The notes beneath the pieces were generated by a model, which did no database searches, was not told the DNA's origin, and saw only the letters and a program-made list of their open reading frames with translations. The position numbers were made by a program, and so were the translations under genes. A stretch of DNA of 64,000 bases from Solen grandis (lineage: Eukaryota > Mollusca > Bivalvia > Adapedonta > Solenidae). This document shows positions 28,610-41,100 of this stretch, one piece after another (position 1 is the stretch's first letter; each line of letters starts with the position of its first letter). The DNA is taken from positions 33,182,346 through 33,246,345 of the forward strand of contig CM037789.1 in assembly GCA_021229015.1 (NCBI GenBank), read 5' to 3'.

Positions 28610-30993
28610 AGAAATCAGCCCCCAAATGTCAATCATTTTTTTGGCGCGCGAGATAATCTGGAAGAAAATCGATCTATGACACGCATTTGATTAAACCAAT
28701 TTCATATTGTCTCAAAAGGGGCACTGGGTATCTTAATCTCACAGGCTGACGTTTGTTGATTTGGTTTTTAAACGTCCCGTCAACAGTATTTCAATAAATT
28801 TGGTGACCAAAACGTAGAATGATGCAGATGACGTGTTTCTTAAAAATTTTTAAAAAAACTATAAATTCCTACAGTAATTTAGATATTTTTGCACATGTAT
28901 ACATCGTAGCTGCTTAAGTGGTATCGACAAGCATGCCTGCTTTCCGCACCTCATACAAATGCGACCGGTGTGTTGTCATACCACTTAATTTTCTTGTGTA
29001 ATATTTCATTAAGGCAAATGTTCTGTTACGATCTACACAAGTCTAGTGTTTATATAATTAATGGTCAAGGGACACAACTTGTTTTGCTTATTAGGCATGG
29101 GTCTGAGATTGTTGATTTGATCTCACTTAGGAATTCTCGTGTTTCTTGGAAGTGCTCCATATCAATTGGAATTGTTTGGATTTTATTGTCAGTGACAAGT
29201 AAGGAGGCACGTTTTTCGTTTGCGCACCGCAAAGTTAGATATAATTATGGTCCCCCATGCTCTGTAAGTTATAATTTTGCTTTCTCATGTTTAAAACATG
29301 TATTTTGCAAGTGTCTGTATAATTCTCTTCATTTGTCATAAGCGCCTGTATGAGTTATTTGCTTTATTAGGGTTCGCACGCTTTGTGCGGACATTTCTAT
29401 ATTTAGAGTATTGGAACTCCCTCGAGACATCGGTGACGTCATTTGGCTATTTTTTAATTGTTTAAGCTGTTATCCTCGTAACCTACATGTTTATAGCCAA
29501 GTCAGGTATATATGAGCACTCATCCGATTGCAACACACTTTTATTGCAGTGCATTTATGTTATTCATTTGATTGTTTTCTAATGTTTTATTGCTAGGTGA
29601 ACATTTAATGGAGTTCATACAACTTCATAAAGTTTCGTATTAATTAGAAGTGACAGATCAGACTTTTGATGAATATTCTTGAATTATTAAGAATTCATAT
29701 TGCTAAGGAATAATTCAAATCTTTTGATATGCTCTTAGTTTGCATATTGTTTATTTCCATTATCTTGTGAATTTAGATTGAGATACAGTCACGGTCTGTT
29801 ATGGTCTGACATACGCATGGTCTGTTATGGTCTGTCGTGTACGGTCTCCTTATGAATATAGCATTATTAATTTGTAATATCACTGTTTATGACTTAGTTT
29901 ATATTGTAATAGGTTAACAGTATAGAATTATTAGTTTTGGTACTTTGACATGTTTGGGGTTAGTTGGTATTACTCGGTATACCACAGAAGAACCAGATCT
30001 GGATCTATTAAGTGTTTTTTGAAAAATGTATTGGTAAACGGTACATCAATGGTTTTGTTAATTTCAGGTTTTCACCGTTATGATTGAAGTTATCTGCTGG
30101 TTAAGTTTAACTTCGTAAGGCAGCATACAAAATGCCATAAAATATACTAACGTTACACGGAATCTATGAATGACAAAATACTATCCTTGACGATGTTAAA
30201 ATAAGAAAAAAAAATTACCCATCATTTCCACGCACGCACGAACACAAGCACGCGAACATACACGAACATATGTTCATACCCAAGTCAGATATAAAGTCAT
30301 GAAACAAATCAAAACGCTCAATGCGCTGAGAGACGGCAGCCGGATTAACAGGAAAAAAGCTGTGATTCTTAATTATTGATACAATAGAGGCAAAAGCCAC
30401 ATGACTAAAAAATTCCACACACTCTCCTGCAACTATAGTCGGTAGTAAGACAATCGAATACGCACTCTGTTTGTTACAAAACAATCCTGAATTAGGGTCA
30501 TGAACCTGACTGTATGAACTTCAGAAGTAGGTCATTCCTAGGACCTGATTTATATACACTCTCTATTGTTACTTAAGTGTTGAACTTGACAAGGTACATG
30601 TACTTGATGTTTTAGATACTTTAATGTTTGTTTCTATTCCAAAGCTAAGAAATGCTCTGGGAGAAACCTAACTCGCTTTCATGCAAAATTACGCGTGAAC
30701 TACTTAGGTTAATTACAGACATTTGAAGCGCTATTTTTTTTTCTTTTTACATCAGTAGATCTTCAAGTATGTAAAATGGGTTGCTGTTCTGATTTATAAG
30801 TGTCACGGATATATTGTTCACGCTTAAAATGGATGTTTACAGAGCAAAATAACACGTTTACAAACAACGGCAATTGGATAGCGGTTACGGTTATGAATAA
30901 AAGGTCTGCGTAACATATTCCATTCGTATTCGTAAGTGCAGAATCGCATTGCGTGGATCCGCACTAAGCTTTAATTTACAAACAACGGCAATT
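28610..30993. other. Non-coding region upstream of the visible MPND exons
   Basis: No RAMA-type coding block or other exon recognised. Contains a 'ggtctgttatggtctg' doublet at about 29,790-29,835 and one TGACGTCA at about 29,432. Confidence 0.5.
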
Positions 30994-31093
30994 NNNNNNN
31001 NNNNNNNNNNNNNNNNNNNNNNNNNNNNNNNNNNNNNNNNNNNNNNNNNNNNNNNNNNNNNNNNNNNNNNNNNNNNNNNNNNNNNNNNNNNNN
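30994..31093. other. Assembly gap (100 N)
   Basis: 100 N. The 19 bases just before it (30975-30993) repeat 30857-30875 exactly. Confidence 1.
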
Positions 31094-31646
31094 TTGCAAC
31101 CTTTGGATTTGCATGCGTGTACATTACCAATGGACCTTGGTTTTGTGATAGTCCTAGTGAAAGATGTCAGTGAGCTGGAATGAAACACATAAAAGCTTTG
31201 TAATGTTAACTATATATATAACAAGTTATACTGAATTGAACTTTCTGCATAGGTATGTATAAGGAATGGAATTTCATTTTTAACTTATAAAGTGTAGATT
31301 TAATTGATCACTTCTTTAGATAGAGAAACAGCTCTATACATGTATGACTTTCTTTCCTCCTTGAAGATTTTCTGGGTTGAATAAATAATTTGCACCTGGA
31401 AAGTTGTTTGAGAATGTGGATCAAGCTCCTAATCATTTGCGAGGGGTTCCTTACACTATAGTTTAAAGTACAGAAAAAAAATAAGCAGAATTGTTTTTTC
31501 ATATTCAAAAAGCAAGACTTTATTATATGGCATGCAATGTGAATTTGTTTTTAAGACTATATGGCATGCAATGTGTATTTGTTTTTAAGACATTTCATGC
31601 ATTTGAGTAAAATGTTCCCTATCATCAAGAAAAAAGACCAGGCTCG

Positions 31647-31903
31647 AATTCCACCAACAATACGTAGCACTGAGTAATATTTGAATTCTTTAACTAGGTA
31701 GATACACATTCCACCATTGCTATTATTTATGAAATATTTCAAGTGCACAAATCAGCTGAAATGAATTATTACCTTTTTAACTAAAAATAATTTTTAAGAA
31801 ATTAACTATTTGGGTATATTTATTAGAGAAACAAGGCTTATGAAATTTGCCCTTATGTATTTAACTTTTTCGTAGTGCTAAGCTTAGAATTGTTGGTGGA
31901 ATT
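31647..31903. mobile_element. MITE with 15-bp perfect TIR
   Basis: 'aattccaccaacaat' (31647-31661) and its exact reverse complement (31889-31903) bound 257 bases of AT-rich sequence. A diverged relative lies at about 40,122-40,355 in an MPND intron, sharing 'acattccaccattc' and 'gtagtgctaag'-type ends. A 34-bp direct duplication ('atggcatgcaatgtg...tttttaagac') lies just upstream at about 31,524-31,592. Confidence 0.7.
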
Positions 31904-32025
31904 TGACGCTGGATGGAGACTAAATTGACCGATGATAGCAAAATTGTTCCATCTCCCTCTATTTTTTAATATGCATGTAGAAATGTTTACTGGTCAGCCC
32001 TCCCAATGATTGCTGACTTTTTCAG

Positions 32026-32164
32026 CGCTCAACCTGTCCCTGAAGAGCAACCCTAGTCCGGTGATCAAACCCAAATTGGAGGTAAAGCAGGAGCCAACCG
32101 ACAACACCAAGTGCGAACGTAAACCAGTCAAACACTCGGCCCTTCCTGGCCGCTCACAGACTGT
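32026..32164 (+). CDS. MPND: MPND exon a: linker before the MPN domain
   Basis: The acceptor is ttttttcag-like and the donor is CTGT|gtaagt. The exon begins with the last two bases of a codon, so at least one coding exon precedes it. It encodes about 45 residues rich in Lys, Pro and Ser, including LEVKQEPTD. This part is poorly conserved in the family. Assignment rests on phase continuity with the next exon (GT+G gives Val). Confidence 0.82.
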
Positions 32165-35100
32165 GTAAGTGTAAAAAAAATGTTCATTGCATATATCTCT
32201 TTTAATAGTGGTTTAACTTCTAAGTGATATCTCTTTCCATCATAAAGACTTGTTTTGACACATTGGCAAACAGAGCAGACCCAGGTCAGACAGCCTCTGT
32301 ATCTTACTATGCACTTTTTTGTTTTTTTTCGATAGCAACTTATAAATACAATATTATCTATAAATTGTAATTAAATATACTGAAGGTATTTTTTGATGTA
32401 TTGGCAAATGGAGCAGACCCAGATCAGACAGCAGAAGGTCTCTGATAGGGGTCTCCTCTGTTTTCTCATACAATATTGCAGTTTAAATTCTACACAGTCT
32501 GAACAGCAAAGAAGACTCCATTGTTTCATGGTTTCATGTGCAATCAATCAGTATTCATTGAGTCATAAATTTGTACATGAATACTGGTTAGGAAAAGGGA
32601 TAATAAGGCTTTTCCTGCACTAAATTTTTTTTCATGTCGGTCGGTCGGTAGACCAAACCTTGTCTGAGTATTAACTTAAGTTCTATTTGACCCTTAAGTC
32701 TCAAACTTAATATGGTTGTTGCTTATGACTAATCGAAGAACCCTATGGACTTAGGTGTCAATAGTTCATTGGTCATTTGACCAGGAGATCTCAAGCTTGG
32801 TATGCTTGTTTCTTATGTCTAGTAGAAGTCCCTATTTATTTTAGGATTTGTATCTCAAAGGTCAAGGTCATGAGGTAATAAGTTAAATTCTCACAACACT
32901 GTAAATTAAGCATTGTCCGACTGATTACTCAAAATCTAATTGAGTCCAAGGTCTCAAACATTCTACAATAGTTACTTATGACTCATAGAAGAACCCTATT
33001 GAGTTTTAGGTCTGTACCTCAAAGGTCATGAATTAAATTCTCTTTAACATTGTGTTAAGAGAGCATTGTCCAACTGATAACTCTAAGTGTCTCCTTTGTA
33101 TCAAATATTGCACAATTGTTGCTTATAAGTAATAGGAAACCCCTTTTGATTTTGCGGTATGTATCTCAAAGGTCAAGGTCACAAGGTTATAAGTTGAATT
33201 CTCACAAACACTGTGCTAAGTAAGTATTGTCTGACTGATAATCTAATAATTATGCCCCTTCCCCCCTTACAAGTCAGTAGGGACTTACGTGCTTATGAGC
33301 AGCACTACTGACTTGTTTTTCTTATTATAAACCATGAAACACTTAAAATCTTTAGGTTGTATATTACTAACAATGTTACTTAAAAGTTTCATACGCTTAT
33401 GTAAATCATCGCCAATTCATTTATATCAGTGAAGATTTAGTTTCATTTTTCTAGCAGTGTTCATAATAATCAGTAGTAGACCTTTACCAGATAAATTCTG
33501 GATCAATTTGGGACATGCCCACATTATGGAGTCAAATATCATAATGTAATATAGCTATATAAATATTATGGCATATGAGGGGGGGCATATATGTTTTACA
33601 AACATTTCTTTTTTTTTATGAAATATCAGTACATATTAGATTCTATACACACAGTTAATACACTGATTGTGGTTTGTTTGTCTACAGGGACCCTAATCAG
33701 CTGGTGGAGTGTGAGACATTCTCCAGTCTTGGGAAGCTGCAGCCCTACACGGTTTCCATGTCAACCAACTCCCTTCTTCTCATGGTGAGCATTGCTTTAT
33801 TTGGCCTTTGGAATTTTTATGATTCACAATAAACAAAACAGGTTTGAAGACAAATGACTTCAGAACTGTATGGAAATAGTGCATCCCCCCAACAATTCCT
33901 TATTACTTATTCCATGAAAATTAATGACTTTATAGTATTACTTTGCTCTTGGTATGGTTGGTAAATTTGAGCTCAATGTGGTAACTTATTATTTAGTGTA
34001 ATGCACTTCGTCTACTTCTTTGTAATGACTTACTGGATTTCAAATTACCAAAACACAGTGCCGAATCCTGGAGTTTAGGTTAGGGGGGTGCTGTATTAAA
34101 AAAATGTAGGAAGTGACAATGCAAGTGGCTTGCCACTTTGCCTGTGTCATGAGAAGGGTGTAGTTCTGTTAGGACTGGGGATCTTCGGGAACTCTCCCGC
34201 GAAATTTTTTAATGTAAAGCTGTGAAATTTCTTGTGAGTTTTTTATTATTTTTTTTTGTGTGGGGGTGGGGATTGTGTGTCCATATTATTATGGTCAGGG
34301 AATTTTAGAGCAGGGCGCAAGCCAGGTGCAATAACAGGTGACAATATGGTAGGGAAATTATGTGCTGCAATCAACACCACAGACTTTTTGGTTTTATAAT
34401 CAATATGTTCTCAACAAAAGTAAAATAAAAGTAAGTTTGTAGAATCTAAAGTATGCAATTATTGAACAATAAATAGGCTAGAGCTGTAATAATGCACTCC
34501 AATATTTGATGCATATGATATTGCAACCCAATATGAAATATTTAAATTCTCACAAGTTCTAGAAATTAATATTGACACATTTTAATGAGAAATTTAAACG
34601 AAAATAGCTTAATCTTAATTTTTATATTTTAATTTTGAATATAAAGTTAAAGCTATTTCCATTGAAATGTCTCTGACATTAATGTTCATAGCTAATATAT
34701 ACACACAAAATATTAATTTATCTCTGACCATTTTGTAACCATTTGTACATGCTCACACATCTAATTGGACACCAACAACATTTGCCAAGGAGTCATTACT
34801 TGAAAGATTATTGATATATACACTTTTGTCTTAAACAAAACAGAAACTATTTGAAATGTTTGAAGAAAGTAATCATGCACTTTTTAGTGATTCTTTGATT
34901 AATTTCTTTTATTCATAAATAAGTCTCCTGGTACACATTCATGTATGTCACTTAGCATATAATTACAGTCCCGCAGAATGCTAAAATGTGTGTTTGAGCT
35001 ATATTTAGAGATGTTTTTTATGATGTTACAGGATTTCCACTGTCACCTTACCACAAGTGAAGTTGTCGGATATTTAGGAGGGAAGTGGGACCAAAGCACA

Positions 35101-38100
35101 CAGCGTATGTTACAATCTCTTTACTCCTTCATTGCATAAAAAATAAAATGATAATAACATATTCAAGTTAACTAGGAGATACTTTATCTAGATTTTGGTC
35201 GTCAGCTCTTTATACTTTTTTAATGGCAGAATTGTTACAGTGTCCACCTGCACTTTAAATAAGGGTTTATAGATTTGCATTTGTCCATCCATCTTCCATA
35301 TGTCTAGAATATTGAAGTTGCGCTTAACTCAAAAATATATTTATTCTAGATCAATTAATGTGTGTTCTTCTTGATGTAGGGTTTTACATCATGATAAAAA
35401 AATCAGGGTCTTAAGGAGACAATTTTGTTTAATTAGGAGTCCAGTCACTGAAAATGAAAGTCTTATCTGTATCTTCAGGTGAATTTTGTGCCTTTGTCTG
35501 TATCTATAAACACATACTTTATAAAAAAAAGTAACAGGCCTAAAGTGTTTTTAAAATCAGCCTCAACAATATATTTAGAAAGAAAAAAAAAGCAGCATAA
35601 AATTCCAGAATCTAGCGCCCCAAGGACACAAGATGGAGATTTCTATGAGTCTTTTTATTGCACATTAAAAACAGAGAAAATTATGTTGTGTAAATCCCTG
35701 TTAAATGGAAGTTGTGTACCTGGGGTCTCATTTCAAAATTCATTGAATTAAAGCAGAGTTATGGTGGCTGACTTTGTTAACATAAGATATTAAAATATAG
35801 CATTTTGTGGCATTCAGAACTTCAGAAGTATCAGGTTAATTTTTGTCCTTCTTTTTCAAGGACCATTTATAAGTTCCTTCCCCTCTGAAAATTATCTTTA
35901 AACTGAAGTTTTCCCGAAGATTGCTATATACTCCAGGATTTCTATTTCCCCAATGAAAAGAAAATAATTTCCCCCAATATTGAATAACATACTTGTTTTT
36001 CCCCAAAGTGTAAAAATGACACCCATCAAAAAAAGACCAGACTGCTTGCCCAAAATCAGAAAAAAAAAACTGAATATTTATCATAGACTGAACAAATTTG
36101 TAATATTATTTTATTCTGCACTACATATGAATGCTTCAGGGTTGAAGGCAATCTCTTAACAGAAATTGATTATACAGACCATGTGTTTCTGTGTTACAGA
36201 CCTCAGTATCCAGCAGGCGTTTCCATGCCGCTGTCGTCTTGCAGACTCCCAGAATGCTCCGGTTGTAGAGGAAGAGGTGCGTCAGTCTTCAGCTGCGATT
36301 ATTTAAGCATTTAATTTGTATATTTGCTTGCTCTTGTATAACTACTTCACAGAGATGAGGAATCATGCTTGTCCTGTCACATTAAGTTATACTTAAATTC
36401 GTAGGGATGTATTTCATTATATTTTTTTCTCTAATAAGTAGATGTACCAGTAAGTATCGCTAATTATTTAGGTCATTATTTATGTCATCATGGTTGTGTA
36501 CTTAAATATTTTGTTAAAAAGGAATGGTGGAAACATTTCTATCCAATTAAAGAATTTAATTATTACTTAATGATTTGATTGGGGAATAATAGGAAATGGG
36601 AAAATTTGAAATAATACATTTATATGAATATGAAACTCTCTGTAAACTCACAAATATCATATTTTTTGAATTTTCAAAGCTATGTGAATAAATAATTTAT
36701 TTCAACTGAGCGAAGTGAAGTTGTGCTATTTAGGAATCATCACGTTATCATTTCCAGTCTAACAAAGAGTTATCTTTATCAAAGAGAATTTCCTTTTTAT
36801 ATTGTCGAACCAGGGCAGTGCAGTAGGGGAACCTTCAGTGAGACCCCTGTTTGATCTTGGCCCTGTAAATGCATTAATCCGGCACTTTAGTAATTTCTGG
36901 TATATAGTAAGATTTATAAGGATGCAGGTCTTTTTTTCTAACGGAGGGGAAAGGGTCTTATTATCTTCTACCATTTTTGGGATATTTTCTTTAATTTTGG
37001 AGACAGAAAAGTCCTTGGGTAAGTACCAAATTTTGGGAAAACTGCATAATTTTAAAGACATTTTCTGAGGGGAAGAATCTTGATAATCGCCCTTAGTGAA
37101 AAAGAAAAAAAAAAGAACCTGTTATAAGAGATCCATGTGTATGTGTTACCATAGATACGGGCTAGTATGAAGCATCAGGGAATGTCACTGGTGGGCTGGT
37201 ACCACTCCCATCCCTACTGTCTCCCGGAACCGTCAGTTCGTGACATCGAGTGTCAGATGTCATATCAGCTGAAGATGAAGGGATCCAAGTCTACGTACTT
37301 CCCATGTGTGGGCATCATTAATTGTAAGTTCTAGTCTGTTTCGCTTAGTTTTATATAAGTAAATTTTGATATTTTTCATGAGCAAGGCTGTAACATTATA
37401 TTGTGAATGCAAATAGATTATCATGATACCGTCCCATGTGACCAAGTGGTTATTGTTTCCACCTTAGGAGCGACAGTTTATGGGTTCGATCCCCACCCAG
37501 GACTTACCAAAGTTGTTTAAAATAGTACTGGTAGTTCCTTGCTCGGACTAGTTGGCCTGGTGTCAGAATAATATGACTGGGTGTGGTATCATGGCCACAT
37601 GTCTATGGTGTGATACTGAAGTGTGGTAGCACTTTATTTGTCTCAAGTAGACATTGTCCATATATGACTTAAATACTGTTGTTTGGATGTTAAGTAAAAA
37701 ACAACAAAAGGCATATGATATAGGCATGAATGAAAGTATTTATTCATGAATATATAAATTAAAAACAAATAATTATACATGCTGACAAATCGAAACTTTC
37801 AATCATATTAAATATTTAAAGAGAATACAATTACCAGTAGAATGTCTCAATATCACCATTTTGTGTCGACAGCTCCGTACTACGACAAATCTTTACGGAC
37901 AGAGTCATCCATCCAGATGTACATGGTGATGCCTCCACCAGATGTAAGTATAAGAACATGAACCAGGAGCTGTGGTAGAGTTGTGGGTTGGATCCCAGGC
38001 CATGATATACCATAGTCATTGAAACTGGTACCATAGAGCTTCAGTGCTCAGTATTTAGCACAGAAGGATAGATTTATGGATTATGAAACTGAGGAATTTT

Positions 38101-41100
38101 CTCAATTTAATATCTTTTTTTTTTTTTTTTTTTTTTATATCTTGATATATTTTTAGCTTGTGTTTTTTCAAAGAAAAAGGTCCAAGTTATGTCTGGTGTT
38201 TTTGTGGTTGGCATTATTGTCATGAAAAGTTTTAACCTTGACCATAACTATTAAACCATCTGTTATCAAACTATACATACTTGTTCACTATCACAATGGC
38301 TACATTCTCATCAAGGGCCATAACTCTTAGGTCCATTTTTTGATCTTATTTATCTCCCCATTTTTAAAGAAAATCCAAAGAGATGAGTGTTGGCATCTAC
38401 CTGTGATGCTTTTGTTATACATGGGTAAACGTTTTTAGGAATTTTCATGAACTTAAGGGTTTTTATTTGTCAAATGACTTTATATAAAAATATATAAAAA
38501 AAATGCTAAAATCAGGATTTTCATTTTTTTTTAATTTCCAACTTTAACCCATGGTTATATCCCATATTTATTGACTTAGACAAAATAACTGTATATCAGT
38601 TATTACCAGCATATGTTTTGATAATATGGCCTTGATTTTCTATAAAATTTATGACCAAGTCAATTTGGAGACTGAGGATTGAACTATTATAGCCAACAGG
38701 TTGGTCAAGGTCATGCACCTTAACCTTTTTTAGCATTGAAAATTCCGGCCCTTTCTCTCCCTTTTATAGTAGGTCAACTGTTTACAAACTGGATATATAT
38801 ATATAAATAAAACCATGAGTTATTTTGTGTAAATCAGGTCAACCATTGACTACCCATTGTCCCAGTGTAGTTATTGAATAATGTGTAAGTCAATTTGAAT
38901 AGATCTGTGAACACTGGAAATGTCAAATTGTGATTAAAAATTGAAAATTCAGATTGATGCCTGGAACTTGAGGTAAAGTCAGTATCGTAGTTTTCAGAGG
39001 TGTAAATCATCTTCGATGAGGTCCCTATTTGTTAAAGTGTGTGAACTTTTTTTGTTAAAAATGGTATTGGTATTTCTCCATTATGCTTTGTGCTCTTCAT
39101 AAAGCGTAGTTCCAGGACTGGTTGACCCGGTCTCAGGATAAAGTGACTGGTTTTGGTACAATACATCATACGAAGAATCCTAAATTGATGTTGTCAATGA
39201 ACTGTGAAACCCAATCAAAGAAACAAAAATATCCTCCAAACAATCCTGCAAAATTTAAAATTCAAGAATGGAATCTTTCTCATGATGCCGTCATGTTTTG
39301 ATAGTCTAAAATAAGATTCTAATGAGAAAAACTTTTTTAGGTAGGTTAATTTTGTTAAAAGTGACAAATGAGAAATGTTTCCATGGTTCAAGGCTATGAC
39401 TCATTTATATTTGTAAATCTTTGCATGAGATCAGGGATGGAAATTACTGCCAACAATATCATTTTTTTGTTTATTTTGAACTTTCAAGCAAGTTTCAATT
39501 TGTCTGAATGATTTATGATGTAGTTATGCAAAACTGATCATTTCAAAAATAATGCAAATACAAAATTTTACTAAAAAATAAAGCTCTAAGTACATCTTTT
39601 GAGTGTTCTGAAACACTGTCTCAATCATTGTTTAGTCTGAAATTTAACTTAGCGAAGATTGTGTTTAAACGATGCTGTGTACACCACTCATTGGTCACAG
39701 TCAGTTTAGCATGGTAATCGTACATCCAGACCAGATTTAATTTGAAAAATTTTTGATATTTCAAGAACTTGGCGCCTGGCTTTTATGTCATGGTATAAGA
39801 TCCTGTTAACCCTTTCCCTCATATAGACTCATTTTGACACACTCAGTAGGTACCACATAAAGCCTGATCTGCAGAAAACCACAGTTAAACCAGACCAAAT
39901 TTAATTACAAAATCCTCATTTCCAGACCACTGAGGAGCAGCGAACAGCATAAAACCTGATCAGCCTGCGAGTTACTCGCAGGCTGATCTGGTTTTATGCT
40001 GTTCGCATAGGTCTTTTCATGTGTCCTCTATGGGGAAGGGTTAACTCATTATAATTCAGATACATAATTTTACTGTATTGAAATATTGTAAAGGTAAACC
40101 GCTCAAGTTCCACAAAAAAGCACTTAGGGCTAAGTAATGCTTAATTTCTTAAACTAAGTAGAAACATATTCCACCATTCCTGTATTCCAAAATTTTCAAG
40201 TACATGGCTAAGCTGACATGAAGTATTTCCTTAATAACTAACAATATTTGTAAAGAATTTAGGGTATTTTTTGTAAGAGAAATAAGAAAAGTGAAATTCA
40301 TCCAAAAGCATTTAAGTATTACTAAGTGCTAGGTGTTGTTCATGGAATTTGAGTTAAACTGAAAACTGTTCTCTCTGTATATGGGTTTTGACAGTTTGAT
40401 CATCCTATCTAGTTTCAGCCTGGTGTGTCCAGAGGTTCCTTGTTGGCAATCCCTGTTTTATCAGGCCATTCAGATGATTCTCTAGACCTGTGTCATGTTG
40501 TAACATGTAACATTCCTGCAACAGTAGGACTGGGTTCAAACTTCCTTGACAGGCATTTGACATTGAAAATTAATTTCATGAATATACATGAACAAACTTA
40601 TGATTTAAAGAATATTGATTTTCTGTAAATTTAAATGGCGTATGAAATAATGGATTTTTCTTTGCCATGCAGACTGTGTAAGATGTGAGTTAAAGTTTTG
40701 TTTAAGCAAACAGAGCAGACCCTGATCAGACAGCTTCTTAACCCTTTCCCTCATATAGACTCATTTTGATGCACTCAATAGGTACCACATAAAGCCTGAT
40801 CTGCAGAAAACCACAGTTAAACCTTACCAAATTTATTACAAAATCCTCATTTCCAGACCACTGAGGAGCACGAACAGCATAAAACCTGATCAACCTGCGA
40901 GTTACTCGCAGGCTGATCTGGTTTTATGCTTTTCGCATAGGTCTTTTCATGGTTTCCTCTATAGGGAAAGGGTTAAAGGAGTTTTCTGATCTGTGTCTGC
41001 AGTGATTGCCAGTGCATTAAAACAAGTTTATACATGTATGAGGTAAAGATTTAAGCATTTATCAATTTATCATTATGATAGATTTTACTTTATTTAAACA

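Noticed and set aside
37440..37510. Functional tRNA gene
   Set aside because: Has A- and B-box-like motifs but no complete cloverleaf, and continues into a SINE body shared with other copies.
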